The notes beneath the pieces were generated by a model, which searched no databases, had not been told where the DNA came from, and saw only the letters and a program-made list of their open reading frames with translations. Below are positions 44,792-54,021 of a stretch of 64,000 nucleotides of DNA, one piece after another; position 1 is the first letter of the stretch; each line of letters starts with the position of its first letter. The position numbers were made by a program, and so were the translations under genes. Location: NCBI RefSeq assembly GCF_003086695.1, contig NZ_CP025999.1, positions 1,104,820 through 1,168,819 on the forward strand, read 5' to 3'. Source of the stretch: Stenotrophomonas sp. SAU14A_NAIMI4_8 (GTDB lineage Bacteria; Pseudomonadota; Gammaproteobacteria; Xanthomonadales; Xanthomonadaceae).

Positions 44792-45934
44792 ATGAACAGC
44801 ACCGCCAGCACCATCGATTTCACTTCGTTCCTCAAGCTGATGGCGCACCAGCGCGCCTCCGACCTGTTCATCACCGCCGGCATGCCGCCGGCAATCAAGG
44901 TGAACGGCAAGATCTCGCCCATCACCCAGACACCGCTGACCCCGCAGCAGAGCCGCGACCTGGTGCTGAACGTGATGACGCCGGCGCAGCGCGAGGAGTT
45001 CGAAAAGACTCACGAATGCAACTTCGCCATCGGCCTGGCCGGAGTGGGGCGCTTCCGTGTGAGCTGCTTCTACCAGCGCAACCAGGTGGGCATGGTGCTG
45101 CGTCGCATCGAGACGCGCATTCCCACCGTGGAAGAACTGAGCCTGCCGCCGATCATCAAGACGCTGGCGATGACCAAGCGCGGCATCATCCTGTTCGTGG
45201 GCGCCACCGGTACCGGTAAATCCACCTCGCTGGCAGCGATGATCGGCTACCGCAACCAGAACTCCACCGGCCACATCATCACCATCGAAGACCCGATCGA
45301 ATTCGTGCACAAGCACGAAGGCTGCATCATCACCCAGCGCGAAGTGGGCATCGATACCGACAGCTGGGAAGCGGCGCTGAAGAACACCCTGCGCCAGGCG
45401 CCGGACGTGATCATGATCGGCGAAGTGCGCACCCGCGAAGGCATGGACCACGCCATTGCCTTCGCCGAAACCGGCCACCTGGTGCTGTGCACCCTGCACG
45501 CCAACAACGCCAACCAGGCGATGGACCGCATCATCAACTTCTTCCCGGAAGACCGCCGCAACCAGTTGCTGATGGACCTGTCGCTGAACCTGAAGGGCGT
45601 GGTTGCGCAGCAGCTGGTGCCATCGCCGGACGGTCGCTCGCGCAAGGTCGCCATGGAAATCCTGCTGGGCACGCCGCTGGTGCAGGACTACATCCGCGAT
45701 GGCGAGATCCACAAGCTGAAGGAGCTGATGAAGGAATCGGTCCAGCTGGGCATGAAGACCTTCGACCAGAGTCTGTTCGAGCTGTACCAGGCCGGCGAGA
45801 TCAGCTACGAGGACGCACTGCGCTACGCCGACTCGCAGAACGAAGTACGCCTGCGCATCAAGCTGAGCCAGGGCGGCGACGCACGCACGCTGTCGCAGGG
45901 TCTGGACGGGGTGGAGATTTCCGAGGTTCGTTGA
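44792..45934 (+). CDS. pilU: Type IV pilus ATPase PilU
   Basis: PilU is a PilT paralogue that supports pilus retraction under load. It has 380 residues. The Walker A motif GATGTGKST lies near residue 137, the Walker B motif MIGEVRTREG near residue 209, and the C-terminus is longer than in PilT, as usual for PilU. The pilT-pilU order is that of Pseudomonas and Xanthomonas. It is followed by a GTAG repeat cluster. Confidence 0.96.
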   Translation: MNSTASTIDFTSFLKLMAHQRASDLFITAGMPPAIKVNGKISPITQTPLTPQQSRDLVLNVMTPAQREEFEKTHECNFAIGLAGVGRFRVSCFYQRNQVGMVLRRIETRIPTVEELSLPPIIKTLAMTKRGIILFVGATGTGKSTSLAAMIGYRNQNSTGHIITIEDPIEFVHKHEGCIITQREVGIDTDSWEAALKNTLRQAPDVIMIGEVRTREGMDHAIAFAETGHLVLCTLHANNANQAMDRIINFFPEDRRNQLLMDLSLNLKGVVAQQLVPSPDGRSRKVAMEILLGTPLVQDYIRDGEIHKLKELMKESVQLGMKTFDQSLFELYQAGEISYEDALRYADSQNEVRLRIKLSQGGDARTLSQGLDGVEISEVR

Positions 45935-45945
45935 GCGCCAAGCGC

Positions 45946-46033
45946 GTAGAGTCGAGCTTGCTCGACTGATGTTCGGCGCAGTCGAGCAAGCTAGACTCTA
46001 CCGGGGCGGGCAGTCGAGCAAGCTCGACTCTAC
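45946..46033. repeat. GTAG REP cluster, TCGAGC subtype (3 copies)
   Basis: One forward copy at 45946-45967 and two inverted copies at 45980-46001 and 46012-46033. The middle copy has a point change (CTAGACT for CTCGACT), which breaks its stem. It follows pilU. Confidence 0.85.
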
Positions 46034-46122
46034 CGGGGGGTTCTGCGATAGTCGCGCCGTCACCGCGTTCGCGGGACAGGGGGAGCCGGCACCGCGCCGG
46101 CGCGACAACAACAGGTTTGCAC

Positions 46123-46728
46123 ATGGAATTGCACGACCCGTACCGTGCGCCGGCGGCTGCGCCTGCGCGCCCGCCGGTGCTGCCGGCCACGCCGGCGCCC
46201 GCGCCGACGCCGCTGGCCAGTCAGACCGCGTCCACCGCGGCGGTCTACTATTCGCCGCCCACCATGAAGATCGTCGCACTGTCCCTGTCCACCCTGGGCG
46301 TGTACCCGATGTACTGGTTCTGGCGGAACTGGCGGGCGATCAAGCGCGAGAGCGGGGGCGAACAATGGCCCTGGGCACGCGCGCTGTTCTCACCGATCTG
46401 GGCGTACTTCTGCTTCCGCGAACTGCAGGCCGTGGCCGAGAACCGGCGGCGCATCCTGGCGTTCACCCCGGGCATGCTGACGGTGTTCTACATCCTGCTG
46501 TGCCTGGTTGGCCAGGTACGCGGCGGGGTAGGGCTGCTCTCGGTGCTGGCGTTCATGCCATTGCTGCCGATCAACAGCCTGCTGCGCCGCTACCACCAGG
46601 ATGAGCGGGTGGACATGCAGCAGATGGACCGCTTCGGCGGCTGGCATATCCTGCTGCTGATCGTTGGCGGCAGCGTGCTGCTGCTGGCACTGGTGTTCGG
46701 GGTGATGCTGGCCGGTCGTCGGTTCTGA
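46123..46728 (+). CDS. Membrane protein of unknown function
   Basis: A 201-residue protein. A Pro/Ala-rich tail of about 45 residues at the N-terminus is followed by hydrophobic helices near residues 50-65, 115-130, 138-152 and 176-196. The motif PMYWFWRNWRAIK near residue 64 recalls DUF4234-type proteins, but the match is weak. The ATG at 46123 is preferred over TTG at 46117. No operon partner is obvious. Confidence 0.65.
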   Translation: MELHDPYRAPAAAPARPPVLPATPAPAPTPLASQTASTAAVYYSPPTMKIVALSLSTLGVYPMYWFWRNWRAIKRESGGEQWPWARALFSPIWAYFCFRELQAVAENRRRILAFTPGMLTVFYILLCLVGQVRGGVGLLSVLAFMPLLPINSLLRRYHQDERVDMQQMDRFGGWHILLLIVGGSVLLLALVFGVMLAGRRF

Positions 46729-46741
46729 TACCGATTGATGA

Positions 46742-47815
<1,074 letters not shown>

Positions 47816-47826
47816 CCTGATCTGCG

Positions 47827-47891
47827 GTGGATGCGGACCGGTGGTCGTCGGTGCGGACAGTTGGTGGTGGGTGCGGACCGTTGGTCCGCAC
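47827..47891. repeat. GTGG-headed REP pair, TGCGGACC subtype
   Basis: A degenerate copy (from 47827) and a clean one (47867-47891) with GTGCGGACC/GGTCCGCAC arms lie between convergent genes. Confidence 0.7.
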
Positions 47892-47902
47892 TCCTTGGCC
47901 GT

Positions 47903-48799
47903 TCACCCCATCGGCCCGCGCAGCGCGTCCAGCACGGTGCGCATGGCCACGCTGACATGGCGGCGTGACGGGTAGTAGGCGTAATAGCCGTCGAACGTGG
48001 GGCACCAGTCATCCAGCGTCGACTGCAGGCGTCCGTCGTCCAGCATGGCCTGCACCTGGTCTTCGGGCAGCCAGGCCAGGCCGCTGCCGGCCAGCGCGGC
48101 GGTGCGGGTCATGCCCATGGTGTTGAAGGTCCATTGCCCGGACACCCGCACGCTGAGCTCGCCGCCGTCGCGGCCGAAATCCCAGGGCATCAGACCGCCA
48201 TGGGTGGGCAGGCGCAGGGTGATGCAGTTGTGCGCGGCCAGATCGTGGGGGTGCACCGGCGCCACGTGCTGGCGGAAGTACGCCGGTGCGCCGACCACGC
48301 GCATGCGCAGCGGTGGGCTGATCGGCACGGCGACCATGTCGCGGGCCAGGCGTTCACCCAGCCGGATGCCGATGTCGTAGCGCTCGGCGACGATGTCGGC
48401 CAGGCCGTAATCGGTGGTCAGTTCGACGTTCAGGTCCGGGTGCTGCTGCAGCAGCGGCGCCAGCCGGGGCCAGGCCAGGTATTCGGCGGCGTGGCCGGTG
48501 GCGTTGATGCGGATGGTGCCGGCCGGGCGTTCGCGGTACTGGGCCAGGGCGGCCAGTTCATCTTCGATTTCCGCCAGCCGTGGGGCCAGTGACTGCAGCA
48601 GGCGCGCACCGGCTTCGGTGGTGGACACGCTGCGGGTGGTGCGGGTGAGCAGGCGCACGCCCAGGCGTTCTTCCAGCCCGCGCATGGCATGGCTCAGTGC
48701 GGACTGGGACACGCCCAGCTGTGCGGCGGCGCGGGTGAAGCTGCCCTCGCGGGCGACGTGGACGAAGGCCTGCAGGTCATTGAGGTTTTCACGGGGCAT
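47903..48799 (-). CDS. LysR-family transcriptional regulator
   Basis: A 298-residue regulator. The start MPRENLNDLQAFVHVAREGSF and the helix-turn-helix in residues 16-38 (AAAQLGVSQSALSHAMRGLE region) are standard. The effector domain starts near residue 92 with GTIRINATGHAAEY. Members of this subgroup often control dehydrogenases or aldo/keto reductases, and the neighbouring aldo/keto reductase converges on it, so regulation of that gene would need distant sites. Its own promoter region contains a hexanucleotide tandem repeat and an inverted-repeat element. Confidence 0.92.
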   Translation of the reverse strand: MPRENLNDLQAFVHVAREGSFTRAAAQLGVSQSALSHAMRGLEERLGVRLLTRTTRSVSTTEAGARLLQSLAPRLAEIEDELAALAQYRERPAGTIRINATGHAAEYLAWPRLAPLLQQHPDLNVELTTDYGLADIVAERYDIGIRLGERLARDMVAVPISPPLRMRVVGAPAYFRQHVAPVHPHDLAAHNCITLRLPTHGGLMPWDFGRDGGELSVRVSGQWTFNTMGMTRTAALAGSGLAWLPEDQVQAMLDDGRLQSTLDDWCPTFDGYYAYYPSRRHVSVAMRTVLDALRGPMG

Positions 48800-48841
48800 G
48801 AGGGGATGATACGGCCGGGCTGCGCCCGGCACCTGCCGAAG

Positions 48842-48868
48842 CAACGTCAACGTCAACGTCAACGTCAA
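48842..48868. repeat. Tandem hexanucleotide repeat
   Basis: Four copies of CAACGT and a partial CAA, about 43 bases upstream of the LysR start. Slippage could change promoter spacing, but four units are few. Confidence 0.7.
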
Positions 48869-48888
48869 AAGCGGGCTATCCGTGGGCG

Positions 48889-48990
48889 GGCGGGGTGGCT
48901 CAGGTTGCGGGGGACGGCGCAAGTACGTCCATGTAGCCTCGGTCGCGCCATCCATGGCGCTCACGCCCCCGCAACCTGAGCCACCCCGCC
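48889..48990. repeat. 102-bp element with perfect 25-bp inverted ends
   Basis: The left arm 48889-48913 (begins GGCGGGGTGGCTC) is the perfect reverse complement of 48966-48990. The core includes GCGCCATCCATGGCGC, a small second palindrome. Together with the copy-5 palindrome it fills the space between LysR and the DUF4287 gene. Confidence 0.8.
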
Positions 48991-49025
48991 TTCGACAGTT
49001 TCCCGCGGTCTGTCGGAACGGCATC

Positions 49026-49064
49026 GGGGTCGGATCCCGTTGCTGCGCAACGGGCTCCGATCCC
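49026..49064. repeat. GGGGTC palindrome, copy 5 (degenerate end)
   Basis: Arms GGGGTCGGATCCC and GGGCTCCGATCCC with inner stem GTTGC/GCAAC. The right end has lost the GACCCC form. Confidence 0.75.
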
Positions 49065-49133
49065 TTGGTAGTGGGGTTGTCGATTTGTGGCGGTGTGGTT
49101 CGTCTAATGAATGACGTTCAACAGGAGCTGCAC

Positions 49134-49346
49134 ATGAGTACTGACACCCCGCGGAAAGGCCCGGCCTCGTATTTCCCTTCCATCGAGAAAACCTACGGCC
49201 AACCCGTGGCGCACTGGCTGGGCCTGCTGGCCAAGCAGCCGGGCCTGAAGCACATGGAACTGGTCAGCTACCTGAAGGCCGAGCACGGCATGGGCCACGG
49301 CCACGCCAACGCCCTGGTCGCCCACCATCTCAAAGCCGCGCGCTGA
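49134..49346 (+). CDS. DUF4287 protein
   Basis: A 70-residue soluble protein. It begins MSTDTPRKGPASYFPSI and contains YGQPVAHWLGLLAK and GMGHGHANALV, the two helices of the DUF4287 domain, which is found in small stand-alone proteins and fused to other proteins. Its function is unknown. The ATG at 49134 follows AGGAG. It stands alone between repeat-rich non-coding stretches. Confidence 0.85.
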   Translation: MSTDTPRKGPASYFPSIEKTYGQPVAHWLGLLAKQPGLKHMELVSYLKAEHGMGHGHANALVAHHLKAAR

Positions 49347-49427
49347 CCCCCGCTCCCGAGCGAAGCGACCCGCCTTTGCTCTTTCTTTTTTCTTTCACGT
49401 GGCTGGACGCACCCGGAAATTGTCAGA
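49347..49427. other. Non-coding space before the 184-bp element
   Basis: Contains a pyrimidine-rich tract (CTTTGCTCTTTCTTTTTTC) about 25 bases after the DUF4287 stop, without a preceding strong stem. No gene is seen. Confidence 0.5.
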
Positions 49428-49611
49428 GGCCGGGCGGGATGGGTTCGCGGGGGTGTCCGCGGCATGGATGCCGCGGCCAAGCCCCCATGGGTGAGGGCGC
49501 TTTGCTTGCGAAGCACTGCTTCGCAAGCGCCCGAACGCACAGCCGCCAGCGGCTGGGCTGGACCCCGGAGGGGGGTTTACGGCGTCCCCCGCGGCCCCAC
49601 CCCGCCCGGCC
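49428..49611. mobile_element. 184-bp MITE-like element with 26-bp inverted ends
   Basis: The left end 49428-49453 (GGCCGGGCGGGATGGG...) matches the reverse complement of 49586-49611 with three differences in 26. The core holds two internal palindromes: CCGCGGCAT/ATGCCGCGG at 49457-49476 and CTTGCGAAGCA/TGCTTCGCAAG at 49505-49527. There is no open frame. Target-site duplications are not clear. Confidence 0.6.
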
Positions 49612-49748
49612 AAACGCGGCTGTTGCTGCCAATGCGGCCAGCCACGAGGGGCTGCGCCGTTCGCCGGCCACCCAACTGAATCGATTTCATCTGCAACTGT
49701 CATCGGGATCGTGTCTAATACGCGTCCCCACTGCTGCACCCCACACCC

Positions 49749-50456
49749 ATGTCCCTGCATTCCCATGGCCCCGCGCCGTGCGACGACGCTGACGGCCACC
49801 TGGTCACCGCCGGTCCGCTGACCCCGCCGCCCGACAGCGCCGGCACCCCGGCCGACGACAAAGCACTTCGCCATTCCGTCGCCGAAGACGTGCAGGGCAT
49901 GGTGCTGGCCATGCTGGTGGCCTCGCTGGGCCTGGCCATCTTCGCCAAGGGCGGGCTGATGATCGGCGGCATGGCCGGGGCAGCCTTCCTGCTGCACTAC
50001 GCCATGGGCTGGAACTTCGGCCTGGTGTTCGTGCTGGTGAACCTGCCGTTCTACTGGGTGGCCGTGCGCCGCATGGGCTGGGAATTCACCCTGAAAACCT
50101 TCGCCGCAGTCACTGCCTGTGGCGTGCTGACCGACATCCTGCCGCGCTGGGCCGATTTCTCGCACATGGCACCGCTGTATTCGGCGCTGGTGGGCGGCGC
50201 GCTGTCCGGCCTGGGCATCCTGTTCTTCATCCGCCACCGGGCCAGCCTGGGCGGCATCGGCATCCTGGCGGTATACCTGCAGCGCACCCGCGGCTGGAGT
50301 GCCGGCAAGGTGCAGATGTCCTTCGATGCCTGCCTGATGGTGGCCGCGTTCTTCGTGCTGTCGCCGTCGAAGGTGATGTACTCGGCCATTGGTGCGGTGG
50401 TGCTCAGCCTGGTGCTGATGTTCAACCACCGCCCCGGCCGTTACATGGGCGTGTGA
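49749..50456 (+). CDS. YitT-family membrane protein
   Basis: A 235-residue inner-membrane protein with a polar ~45-residue N-terminal tail and about six hydrophobic helices (roughly residues 50-72, 78-98, 112-130, 138-158, 168-185 and 198-220). The pattern MIGGMAGAAFLLHYAMGWNFGLVFVLVNLPFYW-like core fits the DUF161/YitT group, whose transported substrate is unknown. No operon partner is obvious. It converges on the Tag-like gene across a GTAG repeat cluster. Confidence 0.8.
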   Translation: MSLHSHGPAPCDDADGHLVTAGPLTPPPDSAGTPADDKALRHSVAEDVQGMVLAMLVASLGLAIFAKGGLMIGGMAGAAFLLHYAMGWNFGLVFVLVNLPFYWVAVRRMGWEFTLKTFAAVTACGVLTDILPRWADFSHMAPLYSALVGGALSGLGILFFIRHRASLGGIGILAVYLQRTRGWSAGKVQMSFDACLMVAAFFVLSPSKVMYSAIGAVVLSLVLMFNHRPGRYMGV

Positions 50457-50472
50457 CCGCACATACCACGTT

Positions 50473-50573
50473 CGCCGGGCATGGCCCGGCGCTACCGGAA
50501 CCGCCGCGCGTTCGCCGGGCATGGCGTGGCGTTACCGGGACCGCCTCGTGGTAGCGCCGGGCCATGCCCGGCG
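50473..50573. repeat. GTAG REP cluster, CGCCGGGC subtype (3 copies)
   Basis: Inverted copies at 50473-50495 and 50513-50535 (the second with two changes in its stem) and a forward copy at 50551-50573. It lies between convergent genes. Confidence 0.85.
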
Positions 50574-50581
50574 GATCTGCA

Positions 50582-51127
50582 TCAGCGGCCGGCCGCCTGC
50601 AGCCACGGCGGGGCCAGCTTCACCAGCCGCGCATGCACCGGGCAATCCTCGGCATGCGCACCGGGCAGGTAGCCCAGGCTCATCAGGAATTCGCCGGTGA
50701 TCTCGCCGCCGGTGAAGCGGAACGTCTTCTTGAACAGCTTCACCCAGTCGGCCTTGCTGCGCGGGTGGTGCGCATCCAGCCACGCGGCGAAGCTGCCATG
50801 CTGCGCGCGCAGCTGCTGGATCACCTGCGCGTTGTGGATCGCGGCCAGCACTTTCAGCCGGTTGCGGATGATGCCGGTGTCCGACAGCAGGCGTTCGATG
50901 TCCTGCTCGGCATAGGCCGCCACGCGGTCCACGTCGAAGCCATCGTAGGCCGCACGGAAGCCCTCGCGCTTCTTCAGGATGGTTTCCCAGCTCAGCCCGG
51001 CCTGGTTGATCTCCAGCACCAGGCGTTCGAACAGTTCGCGTTCGTCGCGCTGCGGGAAGCCGTATTCATGGGCGTGGTAGTAATCGTGCACCGGATGGCC
51101 CGGGGCGATGAGGCAGTATCCGCTCAT
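50582..51127 (-). CDS. DNA-3-methyladenine glycosylase I family protein
   Basis: A 181-residue protein of the Tag (Adenine_glyco) family, which removes alkylated bases. The core AGLSWETILKKREGFRAAYDGFD is near residue 44, and the zinc ligands seem to be Cys5 and His19 at the N-terminus and the HAEDC pair near residue 162, as in Tag. Its N-terminus (YCLIAPGHPVHDYYHAHEYG) differs from the RCxW start of E. coli Tag. It overlaps the DUF4153 gene by ATGA on the same strand, so it is the second gene of that operon. Confidence 0.88.
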   Translation of the reverse strand: MSGYCLIAPGHPVHDYYHAHEYGFPQRDERELFERLVLEINQAGLSWETILKKREGFRAAYDGFDVDRVAAYAEQDIERLLSDTGIIRNRLKVLAAIHNAQVIQQLRAQHGSFAAWLDAHHPRSKADWVKLFKKTFRFTGGEITGEFLMSLGYLPGAHAEDCPVHARLVKLAPPWLQAAGR

Positions 51128-52899
51128 TTGCTGCGCCTTTTACCGAAGTCGTTGTTGTACTGCAGGGTGGTCGTCTGGTCATCCAGCAGGAACTCCGGCC
51201 AGCGGCTGTCCCGCAGCTGCAGACGGCCTTCACGCAGCGCCTGGTTGGCGGCCTCTGCGCCGAAGCGGATCTGCCCCACGTCCGTCCATTGTCCCTCGTC
51301 CAGGGTGTGCAGGTCGCACTGCGGACCCCATGCCCTTCGGATCTGGCACAGCAGCACGTCCGGCTGGCCGTCGCCGTCCAGATCGCGCTGCAGGGCAATG
51401 CAGCCCTCGTTGCTGGACAGGCACTCGGTGCTGTCCAGGTCATCCAGCACCGCCTGCCACCAGCTGTCTGGCGGCGATGTGCTGCCCTTGGCCAGGTGGA
51501 TGCGCGCCTTCAGCGTGGCCAGATCGTGGACGCCTGCGTCCGCCAGGCTCTCCAGGCGATAGCCGTGCACCTTCTTGCCGCTCAGTTGCTGGGCAATGAT
51601 GCTCGAGGCGCGGCGGTCGGCCTGGATGGCGGGGTCCTGCTGCAGCCTCCGCAGCGCTTCCACGCCCCTACGTCCACTGTGTTCGCGCAGGTAGTTGACG
51701 TCGCGCACCACTAGTTGCGCGGGGTTGCTGCGCAGCCGCTCGGCCAGACTGGCCGCGGCGATGCGCGCCGGGTCCAGTACCGGGGAATTGCCCAGTACCG
51801 CCACAGCGATCACCACCCAGCTCATCACCCGGTTCACCGGTTCCACGCCCTGCAGCCAGCGCTGCCCGGGCCGGACCACGGCCAGCGCGTAGCCCAGCGC
51901 GTAGCCGGCGGTGATCAGCGCGGCGGCCGTGGCCCAGAAACGATCAATGGTCCAGCCGTACTGGCCGATGCGCAGCGCCAGTGCGTACAACGCCAGTCCG
52001 GCGTAGATCGGCAACGTCAGCAGGCTGGCTTCCACCGCACGCCGCAGCAGGCGCGGGTAGGGCAGTTCACTGTCGCTGCGCTGGTACACGGCATTGACCA
52101 GGCAGATCAGCAGCAGCGCCAGGGTCAGCAGCTCCTTGGCTGGCGAACGGTGCCCTGCGCTGCTCATCAGCCCGGTGAAGGGCAGCGATACCACGAACAG
52201 CACGGCGATGAAGGCCAGCAATGGCAGCAACGCGCGGCAGATCGCGAACAGCACCTGGCGGGTGATCTGGATGGCGCGGTGCTGGGTGCGTCCGATCAGG
52301 ACACCGAACCCGGCCAGGGTGCCGGTGGCCAGTGCCACGAAAGCGCGCTCGGCGAACAGTTGCTCGAAGAAGGTCACCCCTACCAGCGTGAACAGGGCGG
52401 CCCACAACCACAGCAGCATCCAGCCCAGGCCGGTGAACACCGCCGCCTGCAGCAGCACCAGCCCGTTCTGCCAGGCACGCTCGAACAGGGCGGCGTGGTC
52501 GGCGCGCCAGGACCCGTGCTGCAGCCGGAACTGCCACCAGGGCAGGGCCACGAAGGTCGCCACCGCCAGGCCCAATGCCAGCGGATCACGCAGCGCGGAA
52601 ATCCAGATGCCTTCCATGCCGCGCAGGTTCCAGCCCACCCAGCCGGCCAGCGCCACCACCAGCAGCGATGCCAAGGCGGCATGCAGCCACAGCCGGCGGT
52701 CCTTCAGGTCGACCAGGGTCAGGCCGAGCGCCGTGGGCACCGTCAGCACCCAGGCATTCCAGCCGTAGCGGCAGGCAATATCCTGGAAGGGCGTGGTGTC
52801 GTTCAGTTCCTGCGCGGCGTACAGCGCCAGACCCTGAAGCAGTGCGATCAATACGATCATGCTGCGCGTCGGCCACGCCAGTGGTGCGTCCTGTTGCAT
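51124..52899 (-). CDS. DUF4153 membrane protein
   Basis: A 591-residue inner-membrane protein with about 11-12 helices in the first 400 residues and a soluble C-terminal domain of about 170 residues that contains FG-GAP-like or EF-hand-like acidic segments (QRDLDGDGQPDVLLC near residue 510). DUF4153 proteins are found widely, with unknown function; the C-terminal acidic repeat suggests calcium binding. It is first in an operon with the Tag-like gene and divergent from yqgE. Confidence 0.85.
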   Translation of the reverse strand: MQQDAPLAWPTRSMIVLIALLQGLALYAAQELNDTTPFQDIACRYGWNAWVLTVPTALGLTLVDLKDRRLWLHAALASLLVVALAGWVGWNLRGMEGIWISALRDPLALGLAVATFVALPWWQFRLQHGSWRADHAALFERAWQNGLVLLQAAVFTGLGWMLLWLWAALFTLVGVTFFEQLFAERAFVALATGTLAGFGVLIGRTQHRAIQITRQVLFAICRALLPLLAFIAVLFVVSLPFTGLMSSAGHRSPAKELLTLALLLICLVNAVYQRSDSELPYPRLLRRAVEASLLTLPIYAGLALYALALRIGQYGWTIDRFWATAAALITAGYALGYALAVVRPGQRWLQGVEPVNRVMSWVVIAVAVLGNSPVLDPARIAAASLAERLRSNPAQLVVRDVNYLREHSGRRGVEALRRLQQDPAIQADRRASSIIAQQLSGKKVHGYRLESLADAGVHDLATLKARIHLAKGSTSPPDSWWQAVLDDLDSTECLSSNEGCIALQRDLDGDGQPDVLLCQIRRAWGPQCDLHTLDEGQWTDVGQIRFGAEAANQALREGRLQLRDSRWPEFLLDDQTTTLQYNNDFGKRRSK

Positions 52900-52978
52900 G
52901 GGGTTTCCTCCCTGGATGCGGCCATCCTAGACCATGCCTTCGCGCCCGCGTGCGGCCCCAGCGGGTAGAATGGCCGCC

Positions 52979-53545
52979 ATGCCTGTAACGCCTACTTCCC
53001 TTGCCGACCACCTGCTCGTCGCGCTGCCGGCGCTGACCGACGCCACCTTCGCCCGTACCGTCGCCCTGATCTGCCAGCACGACGAGAACGGCGCCATGGG
53101 CGTGCTGGTCAACCAGCCGTCGGAGTACACGCTGGGCGAGGTGCTGGCGCAGATGGACATCGCCACCGGCGATGGCGAGCTGCAGGCGCGCATGGTGCTC
53201 AACGGTGGGCCGGTACACCCTGAACGCGGTTTCGTCATTCACGACGATGCCCGCGCCTGGGATTCCAGCCTGGCAGTGGGCAACGGTCTGTTCCTGACCA
53301 CCTCGCGCGACATCCTGGAAGCCATGGCCCGCGGCGAAGGCCCGGCCAATGCACTGGTCACCCTGGGCTGCGCCGGCTGGGGGGCAGGGCAGCTGGAAAG
53401 CGAACTGGCCGAGAACAGCTGGCTGACCGTGCCGGCCGATGCCGACGTGGTGTTCCAGCTGCCGCTGGAACAGCGCTGGCAGGGCGCGGCGGCGCGTATC
53501 GGCGTGGACCTGTTCCGCCTGACCGACTACAGCGGCCATGTCTGA
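52979..53545 (+). CDS. yqgE: YqgE/AlgH family protein
   Basis: A 188-residue UPF0301/AlgH-family protein. The start [12 protein letters not shown] and motifs such as [33 protein letters not shown] and [19 protein letters not shown] are family signatures. Its function is not settled; AlgH was linked to alginate control in Pseudomonas. The ATG at 52979 gives the standard start. It overlaps ruvX by eight bases, the conserved order yqgE-yqgF-pyrB in gammaproteobacteria. Confidence 0.95.
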   Translation: MPVTPTSLADHLLVALPALTDATFARTVALICQHDENGAMGVLVNQPSEYTLGEVLAQMDIATGDGELQARMVLNGGPVHPERGFVIHDDARAWDSSLAVGNGLFLTTSRDILEAMARGEGPANALVTLGCAGWGAGQLESELAENSWLTVPADADVVFQLPLEQRWQGAAARIGVDLFRLTDYSGHV

Positions 53546-54005
53546 GCCGGCCGTGATCCGCCGAGATGGCACCGTGCTCGGCTTCGATGTCGGCTCGCGA
53601 CGGATTGGCGTGGCCATCGGCAGCGCGTTCGCCGCGCATGCTCGTGCGGTGGCCGTGGTCGATGTGCACGGCAACGGCCCGGACTGGGCCGCCGTGGAGC
53701 GCCTGATCAAGGAATGGAAGCCCGACGGCCTGGTGGTGGGCGATCCGCTCACCCTGGATGGCCAGGACCAACCCAACCGCAAGCGCGCGCAGGGCTTCGC
53801 CCGCCAGCTGCGGGAACGTTTCAAGCTGCCGGTGGTGATGATCGACGAGCGATCCAGCTCGGTCGAAGCCGCCCGCCGTTTCGCCGTCGAGCGCGCCGAA
53901 GGGCGCAAGCGCCGCCGTGATGCGGCCGCGCTGGATGCCGTGGCTGCGGCGGTGATCATCGACCGCTGGCTGTCGTCCCCCGACGACGCCATCCCCATTC
54001 CCTGA
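53538..54005 (+). CDS. ruvX: Holliday-junction resolvase-like RuvX/YqgF
   Basis: A 155-residue RNase-H-fold protein. Acidic residues for metal binding are in [14 protein letters not shown] near residue 12, an Glu in DERSS near residue 96, and Asp in [12 protein letters not shown] near residue 131. YqgF is essential in E. coli and acts in 16S rRNA 5'-end processing. It overlaps yqgE and precedes pyrB by 16 bp. Confidence 0.94.
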   Translation: MSEPAVIRRDGTVLGFDVGSRRIGVAIGSAFAAHARAVAVVDVHGNGPDWAAVERLIKEWKPDGLVVGDPLTLDGQDQPNRKRAQGFARQLRERFKLPVVMIDERSSSVEAARRFAVERAEGRKRRRDAAALDAVAAAVIIDRWLSSPDDAIPIP

Positions 54006-54021
54006 CTGCACGACGCCTGCC

